Origin: JBQTII01 sp052387905
GTDB lineage: Bacteria; Actinomycetota; Actinomycetes; Sporichthyales; Sporichthyaceae
NCBI GenBank assembly: GCA_052387905.1
Contig: JBQTIR010000028.1
Span: forward strand, 1-64,000
DNA length: 64,000 nucleotides
Direction: 5' to 3'
Under the pieces are notes generated by a model that was not told where the DNA came from, did not search any database, and saw nothing but the letters and a program-made list of their open reading frames with translations. The position numbers and the translations under genes were made by a program. Positions 16,201 through 24,868 of this stretch are shown piece after piece; the stretch's first letter is position 1, and every line of letters starts with the position of its first letter.

Positions 16201-18273
16201 ATGCTCTCGACGAATCGCAGTGCCCGCCTACGGCGCCGATGCCGGGGATCCGGTGACGGCGGTTACGCGCTGCTGTCCGTGATCGGCTTCGGCACCGCGA
16301 TCGTGCTGACCGTCGGAGCCGTCGGGGGTTACGCGATTCAGACGATGGACAGCGCTGGGCGCACCCAGGGTTCCAGCGCCGCGGTCCAGGCCGCGCAGGC
16401 CGGCGTCGACGACTTCGTGGCCCGCCAGATGGCCGACGCCAGCTACGTGAATGCACCCCTGACGACCTGGCGGCCGGTGCCCGGGTCGGTCGACGGCAAC
16501 GGCACCCCGTGTGTCGACATGGCGGGGTCGCTACCCCCCAACTGTCCCGAGTTCCGCCACTCCGCCGTCCTGAATCCGGCCACCGGCCTGGTCACCGTCA
16601 CCTCGACCGGGCGTTCGCGTGGCCTGACCCGCGCGGTGGAGGTCGTGCTCAAGGCCCGGGCGTTCACCGATTACCTGTACTACTCCGAGATCGAGGCCGC
16701 CGACCCCGCTGACCGGTTCGTGTATCCGTTCGGCCCACCCGCGTCCACCGCGAACTGCGACAAGCCCGCCTCCGGCGGGCGCCTGGGCGGGGTGAGCTCA
16801 CCGTGCAGGATCCCGACCTGGCGCGGGGACGACTCCACCGCCGGCAGCCGCGTGCACACCGACGATGTCTTCGAGGTCATCGGCACGCCCACCTTCGACA
16901 GCCGGATCAGCGCCGCGATCGGGGAGTGCGCGGCGCAGGCGAGCGCTTGTGTGCGCAAGACCTTCGACGCCAACGCCGACCCCGACTACAACGAGGGCCC
17001 GCCTGCCTTCGCCGACGATCTGATGATGCCCGGCTCGCAGGGCCTCGACCAGCTCAGGAGCGCGGCGGGCGCGGTCGGCGGTTGCACGTACTACGGGCCG
17101 ACCCGGATCCGCTTCCAGGGCGACAAGATGCGCGTGTGGAGCCCGCAGACGCCACCGAGTGCGGCCTGCGGAGGTGGCGTCTCGTCCAACCTGCGCAATG
17201 CCCTCGTCAACGTCGTCGTGACGAGCGGGAACACCAGCCTGCTCGGCAACCTGCTCGGACTCTCGGCCTGCATCAAATTGGGCAGCATCAAGATCAGTGG
17301 CACCTGCCCGGGCGACGTGGTGCCGGTCTCGCTCGGCAACGTCCTCGACAACGCGCTCAGCCCGGTCGGCGGCCTGCTCGCGGCCGTGAACGGCATCGTC
17401 GCGACCGGCGACCTGGTATCCATCCCGGCGAACGGCGCCATCTACGTGCGGGACAACCCGACCGGCACCACCCCGCCTACGACCAACCCGCCGGACCCGA
17501 CGTTCCTGCAGTGCCTGATCGGCTCAGCCTTGGGCATGTACACCACTATCGACACCAATCTGACGGCTGGTCTGCTGAACAATCTCAACGCCCCACTGGC
17601 GGGCTGCCGAGCGGGCAAGCTCTTCGTCGACGGCGTACTGGACGGCAGGGTCACCGCCGGCGTGAGCGGGGACATCGTGATCATGTCCGACCTGACCCAC
17701 GCCGGCGAGGACGACCGCCTCGGCCTGGTCGCCACCGGGCCGGTCGAGGTCTACAACCCGCTGCAGTGCACCCTGGCGGCAGCAACGTGCTTGTCCACCG
17801 AGACCCTGGTTCCGGATCTGCTCACTTCCTTGGGCGGACTTCGCAGCGCGGCGGGGACGGGGAACCTCACCCAGATCCTCGGCGCGGTACCGGGCTATGG
17901 CGACGACGTCACGGTCGAGGCCTCGATCATCTCGTTGACCAGCCGCTTCGGAATGCAGCTCCCCATCTTGTCGCTGGGTCTGTCGGCCTCGGTGTTGAAC
18001 GCCCTGGTGAATCTGAACATCGACCCGCCGACCCTGACCGTGCGCGGATCCGTCGCGCAGTACTACCGGGGCGTCATCGGGGCCGACCTGCTCACCATCT
18101 CCCCGACGCTGCCGGGCCTCAACCTCGCTTCGGCCAATGTCGACATCGGCTTCCGCTTGCAGATGGACTACGACGAGTCGCTACGCACCAGCCCGCCGCC
18201 GTTCCTGCCGATGCCGACGGCGGTCATCTGGGACGCGCAAAGCTTCGCCGAGATCGAGGTGCCCGCCGTCTGA
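16201..18273 (+). CDS. Large PilX-like pilus tip protein
   Basis: 690 residues. N-terminus GDGGYALLSVIGFGTAIVLTVGAVGGYAI is a PilX-type hydrophobic helix without the canonical Glu5, followed by QAAQAGVDDFVARQ. The remaining 600 residues are a Cys-containing beta-rich ectodomain with many short Leu/Asn/Gly-rich runs (for example GNTSLLGNLLGLSACI). A shared segment is similar to the gene at 21346. ATG 16201 directly follows the preceding stop. Likely a tip or adhesin-like subunit; no recognized enzymatic domain. Confidence 0.75.
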   Translation: MLSTNRSARLRRRCRGSGDGGYALLSVIGFGTAIVLTVGAVGGYAIQTMDSAGRTQGSSAAVQAAQAGVDDFVARQMADASYVNAPLTTWRPVPGSVDGNGTPCVDMAGSLPPNCPEFRHSAVLNPATGLVTVTSTGRSRGLTRAVEVVLKARAFTDYLYYSEIEAADPADRFVYPFGPPASTANCDKPASGGRLGGVSSPCRIPTWRGDDSTAGSRVHTDDVFEVIGTPTFDSRISAAIGECAAQASACVRKTFDANADPDYNEGPPAFADDLMMPGSQGLDQLRSAAGAVGGCTYYGPTRIRFQGDKMRVWSPQTPPSAACGGGVSSNLRNALVNVVVTSGNTSLLGNLLGLSACIKLGSIKISGTCPGDVVPVSLGNVLDNALSPVGGLLAAVNGIVATGDLVSIPANGAIYVRDNPTGTTPPTTNPPDPTFLQCLIGSALGMYTTIDTNLTAGLLNNLNAPLAGCRAGKLFVDGVLDGRVTAGVSGDIVIMSDLTHAGEDDRLGLVATGPVEVYNPLQCTLAAATCLSTETLVPDLLTSLGGLRSAAGTGNLTQILGAVPGYGDDVTVEASIISLTSRFGMQLPILSLGLSASVLNALVNLNIDPPTLTVRGSVAQYYRGVIGADLLTISPTLPGLNLASANVDIGFRLQMDYDESLRTSPPPFLPMPTAVIWDAQSFAEIEVPAV

Positions 18274-18352
18274 CGCCGGACCACGCGCCGCGCGCCAGAG
18301 GGTGGGACCTTGGTCCTGTCAAGACCAGGCCGATCCGCACCGATGACCAGAC

Positions 18353-18838
18353 GTGAGTTCTGTCTTCCGCAGTCGCAGCGATGTGGGCATCACCTTGATT
18401 GAGGTGATGTGGGCGATGGCCATCTTCGGCGTGATCGCCGCGACCGGTGTTACCTCGTTGCGCGGGTGGATCTCGGCCTCGAGCCACACGTCGACCACCG
18501 CCGGCCTGGAGGCCGTGCTGCGGGAAACGCAGCAGCGCGCGGTGACCGAAGGCCGGACCTTGTGCGTTGCCTTCAACCTGACGGCCCAGCAGTACGACGT
18601 GTATCGCGGGCAGTGCGGAACCCCGGGCCTGGTCCACCTGGCCGGGCCGATGCGACCCGACGGTGGTGTCTCGATCACGAGCGCGAGCTTCACGAGCACC
18701 TCCGGCCTGACCCCTGGCGTCACGTTCTTCCCCCGCGGAACGGCGAGCCCCGGGACGGCGACGATCACGCGCCCGGGCAGCGACCGCGTTGACACGCTGC
18801 GTATCGAGGGTCTGACCGGTCGGGTCTCGCGTGTCTAG
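18353..18838 (+). CDS. GspH/FimT-like minor pilin
   Basis: 161 residues. SDVG^ITLIEVMWAMAIFGVIAATG signal with Glu5. The following LRETQQRAVTEGRTLCVAFNL and TFFPRGTASPGTATI are typical of the GspH/FimT pseudopilin fold. GTG start at 18353. Ends overlapping the next gene by 8 bp. The 79-bp gap before it is the only real break at this end of the operon. Confidence 0.85.
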   Translation: MSSVFRSRSDVGITLIEVMWAMAIFGVIAATGVTSLRGWISASSHTSTTAGLEAVLRETQQRAVTEGRTLCVAFNLTAQQYDVYRGQCGTPGLVHLAGPMRPDGGVSITSASFTSTSGLTPGVTFFPRGTASPGTATITRPGSDRVDTLRIEGLTGRVSRV

Positions 18839-20645
18839 TTCCCACTCTGCCCGCCGGTGCGCGCGGGTCTCCCAGGCTGGCTTCACGGTGGTGGAGATCG
18901 TCGTCGCCATCGCGATCCTCGCGGGCGTGATGGCAGCGGCCGGTCCGCAGATGGTGGGCTCGATCCGGGCCTCGGGCACCGCCAAGCTTGTGTCCCAGGC
19001 CAAGGGGGTGCTGCAGGGTGAACTCGACGCCATGCGCACCCTGCCGTTTCGGGTCACTCCCAGCGCGGGGGATCACCGCGACCTGCTCGACATCTACTAC
19101 CGCAACCGGATAGCGCCGACGACGGTCCCGGTGTGTGGGACCTCGTCGCCGGGAACCCCGCTGGCCAGCTGGACCGGGTTCGTGGGCGCCGCCAACACCG
19201 CACGGTGCTCCTACGAGCAGGCGGCCGGCCCGATGTACCGCAAGGTCATTCTGGGCGGTACCGGGGATGTGCCCACCGGGTTCGCGGTCGTGCTCAACAC
19301 CGCGTTCATGTCCGCCGGGACGACACCCGGCGTGCTGGAGCCCGCGTCGAACTTCGACTCCCAACTTGCCTCGCGTGACCGCCCGCCCTCCTCGCAGGTC
19401 GGGGTCACCGCCACCGTGCTCTACAACGATCGTGGGCGGTGGAAGCCCGTCGCCGTCTACACCCAGATTGCCTCCCGGACCCCCTCGCAGACGCGGATCA
19501 AGCTCGATGCCCGGGCCACCGCGGTGGAGATCGGGTCGGCGCGCAGCACCGGTGAGACGATCAGCCTGACCGGGGGTCAGCTCGACCTCACTGGTTCGTT
19601 GTCGACCACCAGCCAGGCGCGGGCGAATCTGTCCTCGATGTCGGGCGCGAGTTCGGTGACCGGGCGCGAGGACGGCGCCGCGCTCTCCGTCCAGGCCCCC
19701 TACACGAATCTGGTCAACGTCAACGCACCGCTCGGCGAGCTCGAGACAGGGTGTTCCGCCCCGTGCTGGGGAGCCACGCTGATCCCGCCGTTCGTTGCCG
19801 CCGCCGATGACGGCCTACCGCGAGCGGGCGTCTCCGGACTGCCCGCAGTGCTGGGCCCGGTACAGACCCAGCTCCCGGACAACCTCACCCGGGACGGGTT
19901 TCAGTTTCGGGCCGCCACGCCCACCCTCGCGGGTCTGACCCCGCAGCTGGTGTCGATGGACTCGACCCCGCCGATCGGCACTGTGCTGACCAACCTCGTC
20001 AGCGGCCTCTACAACTGCGCGTTCACCCTCACCGGCCCGCTGTCCCACCTCACCGCCAGCGGCTTCATCAACTCCACCGACGACCTGGCCCCGGTGGACC
20101 CGCTCTCCGTGGAGGCCTGTGGCGGTGCCCACAGCAACGTCCTGCGGGTTCTGCCGACCACCTACGCACCCGATGGGTTGATTCGGATCACCGCGCGCTC
20201 GGCAGCCCGGTGCCGTGTTGTGGGAGCGACCCACGGCCCCAGTACCTCGGTCAGCTACCGCGCCGAGGTGGAGTACTGGAAGTGGACGCCGGCCGTGCTG
20301 AATTTCCTCGGCATCGAGGTGATCCCCGGACACGGCGACTACGTCAGCGCAGGCGCCATCACCGCAGCCACGACGACCGACCCGCTGGCCAGCATTCCGT
20401 TGACCACCCCGGTCGCCCCGGCGCCGAACCTGATCACACCCGCGCCGACCCTCGGCGACTACGTCGAGTCCATCTCCGGTCTGACGGCCGGGCGGGTCAC
20501 TGCGAGCGCCGTCGGCTCGGTCGCCGAGGTCGTCATCCCCGCCCTGGTTACCGTGCAGACCAAGCCGGTGGTGGCCGGCGACGCGCAGACCGCGGTCTCC
20601 CTCGCGGTTGCTTCCTCCTACTGCCGCGCCGAGGACAACCGATGA
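18831..20645 (+). CDS. Very large prepilin-like protein
   Basis: 604 residues, several times the normal pilin length. Signal VSQAG^FTVVEIVVAIAILAGVMAAAG with Glu5, a normal pilin helix, then an ectodomain of about 550 residues with several Cys (VPVCGTSSP, GCSAPCWG, YNCAFT, EACGG, ARCRV). Its pilin N-terminus means it should be assembled into the fibre, with the large domain displayed at the tip. Overlaps both neighbours. Confidence 0.8.
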   Translation: MSSSHSARRCARVSQAGFTVVEIVVAIAILAGVMAAAGPQMVGSIRASGTAKLVSQAKGVLQGELDAMRTLPFRVTPSAGDHRDLLDIYYRNRIAPTTVPVCGTSSPGTPLASWTGFVGAANTARCSYEQAAGPMYRKVILGGTGDVPTGFAVVLNTAFMSAGTTPGVLEPASNFDSQLASRDRPPSSQVGVTATVLYNDRGRWKPVAVYTQIASRTPSQTRIKLDARATAVEIGSARSTGETISLTGGQLDLTGSLSTTSQARANLSSMSGASSVTGREDGAALSVQAPYTNLVNVNAPLGELETGCSAPCWGATLIPPFVAAADDGLPRAGVSGLPAVLGPVQTQLPDNLTRDGFQFRAATPTLAGLTPQLVSMDSTPPIGTVLTNLVSGLYNCAFTLTGPLSHLTASGFINSTDDLAPVDPLSVEACGGAHSNVLRVLPTTYAPDGLIRITARSAARCRVVGATHGPSTSVSYRAEVEYWKWTPAVLNFLGIEVIPGHGDYVSAGAITAATTTDPLASIPLTTPVAPAPNLITPAPTLGDYVESISGLTAGRVTASAVGSVAEVVIPALVTVQTKPVVAGDAQTAVSLAVASSYCRAEDNR

Positions 20646-21319
20646 TGCACGGCGTTCGAGCGGCCCGGCATCAGCGTGGCGACCGCGGATTCACCATGGT
20701 CGAACTGCTGGTGGGGATGGTGCTGTTCGGGGTGATCTCCGCGCTGGTGATGGGTTCCGCGCTGGGTGCACGCTCGGTCGCCGACGATGCCCAGTCCAAC
20801 AGTGAGCTCACCGCGGATGTCCGCCGCGCCATGGAGCGCCTGGTCCGCGAGCTCCGCCAAGCGGGCACCATTGATCACATTGACCTGCCTACGGCGCCCG
20901 GGGATCCCACCGCGATCACTTTCTGGGCCGATTTCGACAACGACGGCACCCGGGACCTGGATGCGGCCGACCCGGAGGTCCTGACCTACCGCCATACGCC
21001 GTCGGCGGGTCTGATCACCCTGACCGTCAACGACGTCGACGGCACGGCGATCACGACGCCGGTCCTCGCGGAGAACGTCACCGCGTTCGCTCTCAGCCTG
21101 CGCAGCAGCCAGTGGCAGCACGACCTCAACGGCGACGGCGTCGTCGACTGGTCCGAGATCGACGCGCTACCTGCGCCGGTCGGCAATCAGAACGGCCGCC
21201 CGGACGGGACCGAGCTTGCCCACATCGACTCCGTGGGGATCACGGTGGCGGTGAACCGCGAAGGGCGTCGCCAGGACTACCGGACCCAGGTCGATTTCCG
21301 GAACAGGCACGCGGGCTGA
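20642..21319 (+). CDS. PilW/PulJ-like minor pilin
   Basis: 225 residues. Signal RGDRG^FTMVELLVGMVLFGVISALVMG with Glu5; RRAMERLVRELRQAGTID is the PilW/PulJ helix. A segment DLNGDGVVDWSEID looks like a dockerin/EF-hand-type calcium loop (D-x-N-x-D-x-x-x-D). A second acidic loop (DFDNDGTRDLDAAD) has the same character, so calcium binding is likely. ATG overlaps the previous stop. Confidence 0.85.
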   Translation: MMHGVRAARHQRGDRGFTMVELLVGMVLFGVISALVMGSALGARSVADDAQSNSELTADVRRAMERLVRELRQAGTIDHIDLPTAPGDPTAITFWADFDNDGTRDLDAADPEVLTYRHTPSAGLITLTVNDVDGTAITTPVLAENVTAFALSLRSSQWQHDLNGDGVVDWSEIDALPAPVGNQNGRPDGTELAHIDSVGITVAVNREGRRQDYRTQVDFRNRHAG

Positions 21320-21345
21320 TGATGCGTCAGGTAAGGAGGGTTCGG

Positions 21346-22758
21346 ATGAGCGCGTGGCGTGAGCGAATGCGCACCCGATGGCACGCGGCCAGCGACCGAG
21401 GCTCGGCCATGCTCATGACCACGATGGTGATCGTGCTCATCACCACGCTGGCCGGGCTTGGCACCACGATGGCGATTCGGGACGTGCGCGGTGCCGGGCA
21501 GGCCCAGCAGGCCGGCACCGCACTCGGATCCGCCGAGGCGGGTATCTCCCAGGCGATCGCCTACATCCGTACGCATGGCGTGCGCAAGCTCGCCTGCTCG
21601 CCGGCCTGTGTGCCAGCAAACCCCTGGAACGAGAACGCGCCGGTTACCGCGTCGACCCCCGGCGGCGGGCAGTGGACCGCCTGGATTGCCCCGATGTCGG
21701 TGGGTAACGGCAACACCGGCGACACCTACCTGGTGCACTCCACCGGGACCGCCGCCGGCATGGCGCAGCGGGTCATCGAGGTGGAGATCACGCTCACCCC
21801 GATCGATCTGCCCAAGGCCGTGTTCGGGCGGACCATCAACCTCGGCGGCACTGTCGACCTGCAGCAGATCAGCATGCTGTCGACGGGCTGCGTGTACAAG
21901 CGGGACAAGGTCAGCGTCGACGTCGCGGCCGGGCCGGATGCCGCCTACGGGATCCCGGTAGGAGTGCATTCGTCGCAGATCATCACCAAGTCTCAGGGCA
22001 GCGGGCAGTACTGCGCGAACACCGCCCAGCCCATTCACGGTGGCCTGAACCTCGCGGGTATCTCACTCAAGCCGTGCAACAGCGACTACCCCTACGACCA
22101 GGACCGGCTCGGCGGATCGTTGACCACGCTGCCTCTCGTCGGCGGATTACTCGCGCTGGCGCCGTGCGCCGCCGCGGCCAGCTCGAGCGCCTACCTTCCG
22201 CGAGCCGATGGGAGCATCAATGGCTCGTTCCTGCGCGATGAAGCCGCCCTGTTCCGCAGTTTCGGAGTCACCCGCCCGGCGCTCACCGAGGCACAGATCG
22301 AACAGCTGCGCACGACTGCAGCCGCCCAGGGCACGCTCTACTCCTCTCCCCACGGGTGGAGTGTTCCCACCGCACCGCACTCGGTGCTGTTCTTCGAACT
22401 AGGCACGAATGACACCGTCGATCTCGGCCCGCTCGGTGAGTCCCTGTGGGCGCGCACGCGGTTGCAGCTGAGCGATCCGTTGTGCCTCGACGCGTCGCTG
22501 CTCGTGATCGTCACCGGCGGGAACGCGAAGATGGCCAGCAACATGAACCTCGCGGCCTCGATCTACATGGCCTCGGGTGCGCCCGGGGGCAAGCTCAGCA
22601 AGGGAAATGGCACGGTGAACCACGTCGGGATGCTCTACGCCGACAACCTGGATTTCGCCGGCAACATCGATGTCTCGCTGGATACCTGCTATCTGGGGAA
22701 TCCGCCGCCGGGGCTGTTCGACGTCAATCCCGGCACCTACCGCGAGCTCGACCGTTGA
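21346..22758 (+). CDS. PilX-like pilus assembly protein
   Basis: 470 residues. RGSAMLMTTMVIVLITTLAGLGTTMAI helix followed by GSAEAGISQAIAYIRTHG, the PilX-type N-terminal pattern. A Cys-containing ectodomain of about 400 residues follows, ending TCYLGNPPPGLFDVNPGTYREL. AAGGAGGG is 5 bp before ATG 21346; in-frame ATGs at 21319/21322 overlap the previous stop but have no site of their own. Last gene of the operon. Confidence 0.75.
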   Translation: MSAWRERMRTRWHAASDRGSAMLMTTMVIVLITTLAGLGTTMAIRDVRGAGQAQQAGTALGSAEAGISQAIAYIRTHGVRKLACSPACVPANPWNENAPVTASTPGGGQWTAWIAPMSVGNGNTGDTYLVHSTGTAAGMAQRVIEVEITLTPIDLPKAVFGRTINLGGTVDLQQISMLSTGCVYKRDKVSVDVAAGPDAAYGIPVGVHSSQIITKSQGSGQYCANTAQPIHGGLNLAGISLKPCNSDYPYDQDRLGGSLTTLPLVGGLLALAPCAAAASSSAYLPRADGSINGSFLRDEAALFRSFGVTRPALTEAQIEQLRTTAAAQGTLYSSPHGWSVPTAPHSVLFFELGTNDTVDLGPLGESLWARTRLQLSDPLCLDASLLVIVTGGNAKMASNMNLAASIYMASGAPGGKLSKGNGTVNHVGMLYADNLDFAGNIDVSLDTCYLGNPPPGLFDVNPGTYRELDR

Positions 22759-22842
22759 GTTTGTCCCTCGTCGTGGGAACCGGCCGCGTCCGGTGCGCGT
22801 CCGACCAAGACCACCACAAGCCGACGGCGGGGGTCTCGCGGC

Positions 22843-23445
22843 GTGACGGATGAGCAACTTGCGCTCGTCCTCGCAGGTGCCCAACAGGGCGGCGAGGACG
22901 ACTTTCGCGTGCTCTACCGCACCGTGGCGCCCGGCTTGCTGCGCTATTTGCAAGTTCTGGTCGGCGAGGACGCCGAGGACGTGGCCTCCGACGCGTGGCT
23001 GCAGATCGCCCGGGACCTGGCGAGCTTTCGCGGCACGGCGGACGGGTTCCGTGGGTGGTGCGCCCGAATCGCCCGTAATCGGGCGATGGACCACGTGCGG
23101 CGCCGCAGCAGCCGCCCGGTCGCGGCGGGTATCGCCGTCGAGGAACTCGTCGACCTGGCCGGCCCGGATGACCCCGCCGGCACCGCCATCGACCTGGTGG
23201 ACGGCAACGCAGCCCTCGCGTTGATCGCGACCCTGCCCCCGGACCAGGCGGAGGCCGTGATGCTGCGCGTCATCGTCGGGCTGGACGCAGAGTCCGCTGC
23301 CGCCGTGCTCGGCAAGCGCGCGGGAGCGGTACGCACCGCCGCCCACCGCGGGCTGAAGACGCTGGCCGCGCGCCTGACGACGCAGCCGGATTTCGCCCCG
23401 GGTGTGACATCGCGGCACGTGGGCGCGCTGAAGGAAATGAGATGA
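22843..23445 (+). CDS. ECF-type RNA polymerase sigma factor
   Basis: 200 residues. Region 2 (FRVLYRTVAPGLLRYLQVLVGEDAEDVASDAWLQIARDL, ending DHVRRRSSRP) and region 4 (ALIATLPPDQAEAVMLRVIVGLDAESAAAVLGKRAGAVRTAAHRGLKTL) with the expected spacing. GTG start. The stop overlaps the ATG of a membrane protein that is probably its partner. Located between the minor-pilin operon and the pilC/T/B operon, but no link to pili can be read from the sequence. Confidence 0.9.
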   Translation: MTDEQLALVLAGAQQGGEDDFRVLYRTVAPGLLRYLQVLVGEDAEDVASDAWLQIARDLASFRGTADGFRGWCARIARNRAMDHVRRRSSRPVAAGIAVEELVDLAGPDDPAGTAIDLVDGNAALALIATLPPDQAEAVMLRVIVGLDAESAAAVLGKRAGAVRTAAHRGLKTLAARLTTQPDFAPGVTSRHVGALKEMR

Positions 23446-24230
23446 CCACGATCCCGTTCCGCCGCCTGCCGAGCGAAGCCGCGCCCTGGGAGCGCACCGC
23501 CCTCCTCGAGGACGTGATCCCCGACGCCACGGCCGCTGAGGCCGCCGCCCTGCGCGCCCTGCTGTCGTTGGCCGGTGGACCCACCCGGCCCGCTGAACTT
23601 TCCGGTGAGGCCGCAGCGGTGGCCGCGTTCCGGGCGGCGCAGCCTGCCCCAGCGGCGGGCACCTCCTGGACGCGGTCCACCCGCGCCGCCCTGCTGACCG
23701 TCAAGACCCTCGCCGCCAGCCTCGTGCTGGCATCGGTGGGTGGGGTCGCGCTCGCGGCCACCGGCACCCCGATCCCCTTCCTCGACTCGCCGACCCCGCA
23801 GCTCGAGCGCCCGGTTGCACCGAAGGGCGCTGACGCGCGCGAGGTGTCCGGCGACGCCGGGCCAGCCCCGGAAGCTGATCCGGCCGACGCAGTGAGCGGC
23901 CCGGTGAGGCCGGTCGACGCCGCCCCGGGCAAGTCGGCCGAGGCCCTCAAGAAGGCCGCGCAGAAGGCAGCGGCGAAGGGCAAGTCCGCCCAAGCGCACG
24001 AGAACGCCGCGCAGAAGGTTGCCGAGAAGGGCAGGTCCGCCGAAGCGGGCGAGAGTGCCGCGGAGAAGGCTGCGGAGAAGGGCAGGTCCGCCGAAGCGCG
24101 GGAGGACGCCGCGGACGGGGTACCCGGCACGGACACCGCCACGCAGGCCCAGGAGAACGCTGCGGACAAGGCGCCGAGCAAAGCCTCGGACAAGACTGTG
24201 GATCAGCTGAGACCTGGTCAGACTAAATAG
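23442..24230 (+). CDS. Putative anti-sigma factor (single-pass membrane protein)
   Basis: 262 residues. N-terminal cytoplasmic part (EDVIPDATAAEAAALRALLSLAGGP), one transmembrane segment (LLTVKTLAASLVLASVGGVAL, about 86-106), then an exported low-complexity tail. The tail has about four repeats of the type A-E-K-G-(K/R)-S-A-(E/Q)-A, Lys/Ala/Glu-rich. The 4-bp overlap with the ECF gene suggests it is the cognate regulator. No zinc-type HxxxCxxC motif is present. Confidence 0.65.
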   Translation: MTTIPFRRLPSEAAPWERTALLEDVIPDATAAEAAALRALLSLAGGPTRPAELSGEAAAVAAFRAAQPAPAAGTSWTRSTRAALLTVKTLAASLVLASVGGVALAATGTPIPFLDSPTPQLERPVAPKGADAREVSGDAGPAPEADPADAVSGPVRPVDAAPGKSAEALKKAAQKAAAKGKSAQAHENAAQKVAEKGRSAEAGESAAEKAAEKGRSAEAREDAADGVPGTDTATQAQENAADKAPSKASDKTVDQLRPGQTK

Positions 24231-24322
24231 TCCTAGGTGTGACAATCTGCGCGCGGGATGCGCCGCATATCCTGAGGATTCCGTCTGTCGGCGTCACCCT
24301 CACCTCAGTCAAGGAGTACGTC

Positions 24323-24721
24323 ATGCGTTTTGCCCCACTCGCCGCCGCCGCGGCCATGTCCCTCGCCCTGGTCGCCCCCGCTGCGCCGGCGATTGCCACC
24401 GCGGCCGACTCCGGCAGCGTCACCGCTGTCGCGATGGCCGAGAAGTCCGACAAGGGCAAGAAGAAGGGCAAGTCCAAGTTCGCGCTGAACGGCACGGTGG
24501 TCTCCGTCGCCGGCGCCCAGCTGACCTTCACCGTCAAGGGCGGCAACCCCAAGGCGGTGCGCGGCACGAACCTGACCGTCACGGTGGCCGGCGACGCCAC
24601 GATCACCCGCGACGGCAAGACCGCCACGCTGAGCGCCGTCACCGCCGGTGACCGGGTCAACGTCAAGGGCAAGCGGGCCGGCTCGGCCTTCACCGCCACC
24701 AAGGTCCAGGCCACGGACTGA
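24323..24721 (+). CDS. Small secreted protein, DUF5666-like
   Basis: 132 residues. Signal peptide MRFAPLAAAAAMSLALVAPAAPAIATA, a Lys-rich stretch (EKSDKGKKKGKSK), then a beta-rich domain (LNGTVVSVAGAQLTFTVKGG...ITRDGKTATLSAVTAGDRVNVKGKR) like the OB-type DUF5666 family. ATG 24323 with AAGGAG upstream. Function unknown. Confidence 0.75.
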   Translation: MRFAPLAAAAAMSLALVAPAAPAIATAADSGSVTAVAMAEKSDKGKKKGKSKFALNGTVVSVAGAQLTFTVKGGNPKAVRGTNLTVTVAGDATITRDGKTATLSAVTAGDRVNVKGKRAGSAFTATKVQATD

Positions 24722-24743
24722 CCCTGCACCGCCCAGCACCACG

Positions 24744-24781
24744 GCGCCCGGGCTCTGACCACGCGGTCAGGACCCGGGCGC
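24744..24781 (+). terminator. Intrinsic terminator
   Basis: Stem GCGCCCGGG.CTCTGACC / GGTCAG.GACCCGGGCGC with a 4-base loop, followed by TTGT; 22 bp after the 24721 stop. Confidence 0.8.
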
Positions 24782-24868
24782 TTGTCATGCACGCTGCCGG
24801 GCAGCAAGTCCCACCCGGGACCTTGGTCCCTGGCTTCGGTGGCACCCGGGATGCAGGATGGAGGATGT

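Noticed and set aside
18300..18352. TCAAG and GCCGATCC before the GspH-like gene as another WhiG promoter
   Set aside because: The two elements are only 5 bp apart, wrong spacing for the family.
16803..18356. 517-residue frame overlapping the large PilX-like gene
   Set aside because: Arg-rich shadow of the real frame, which has the pilin-type N-terminus.
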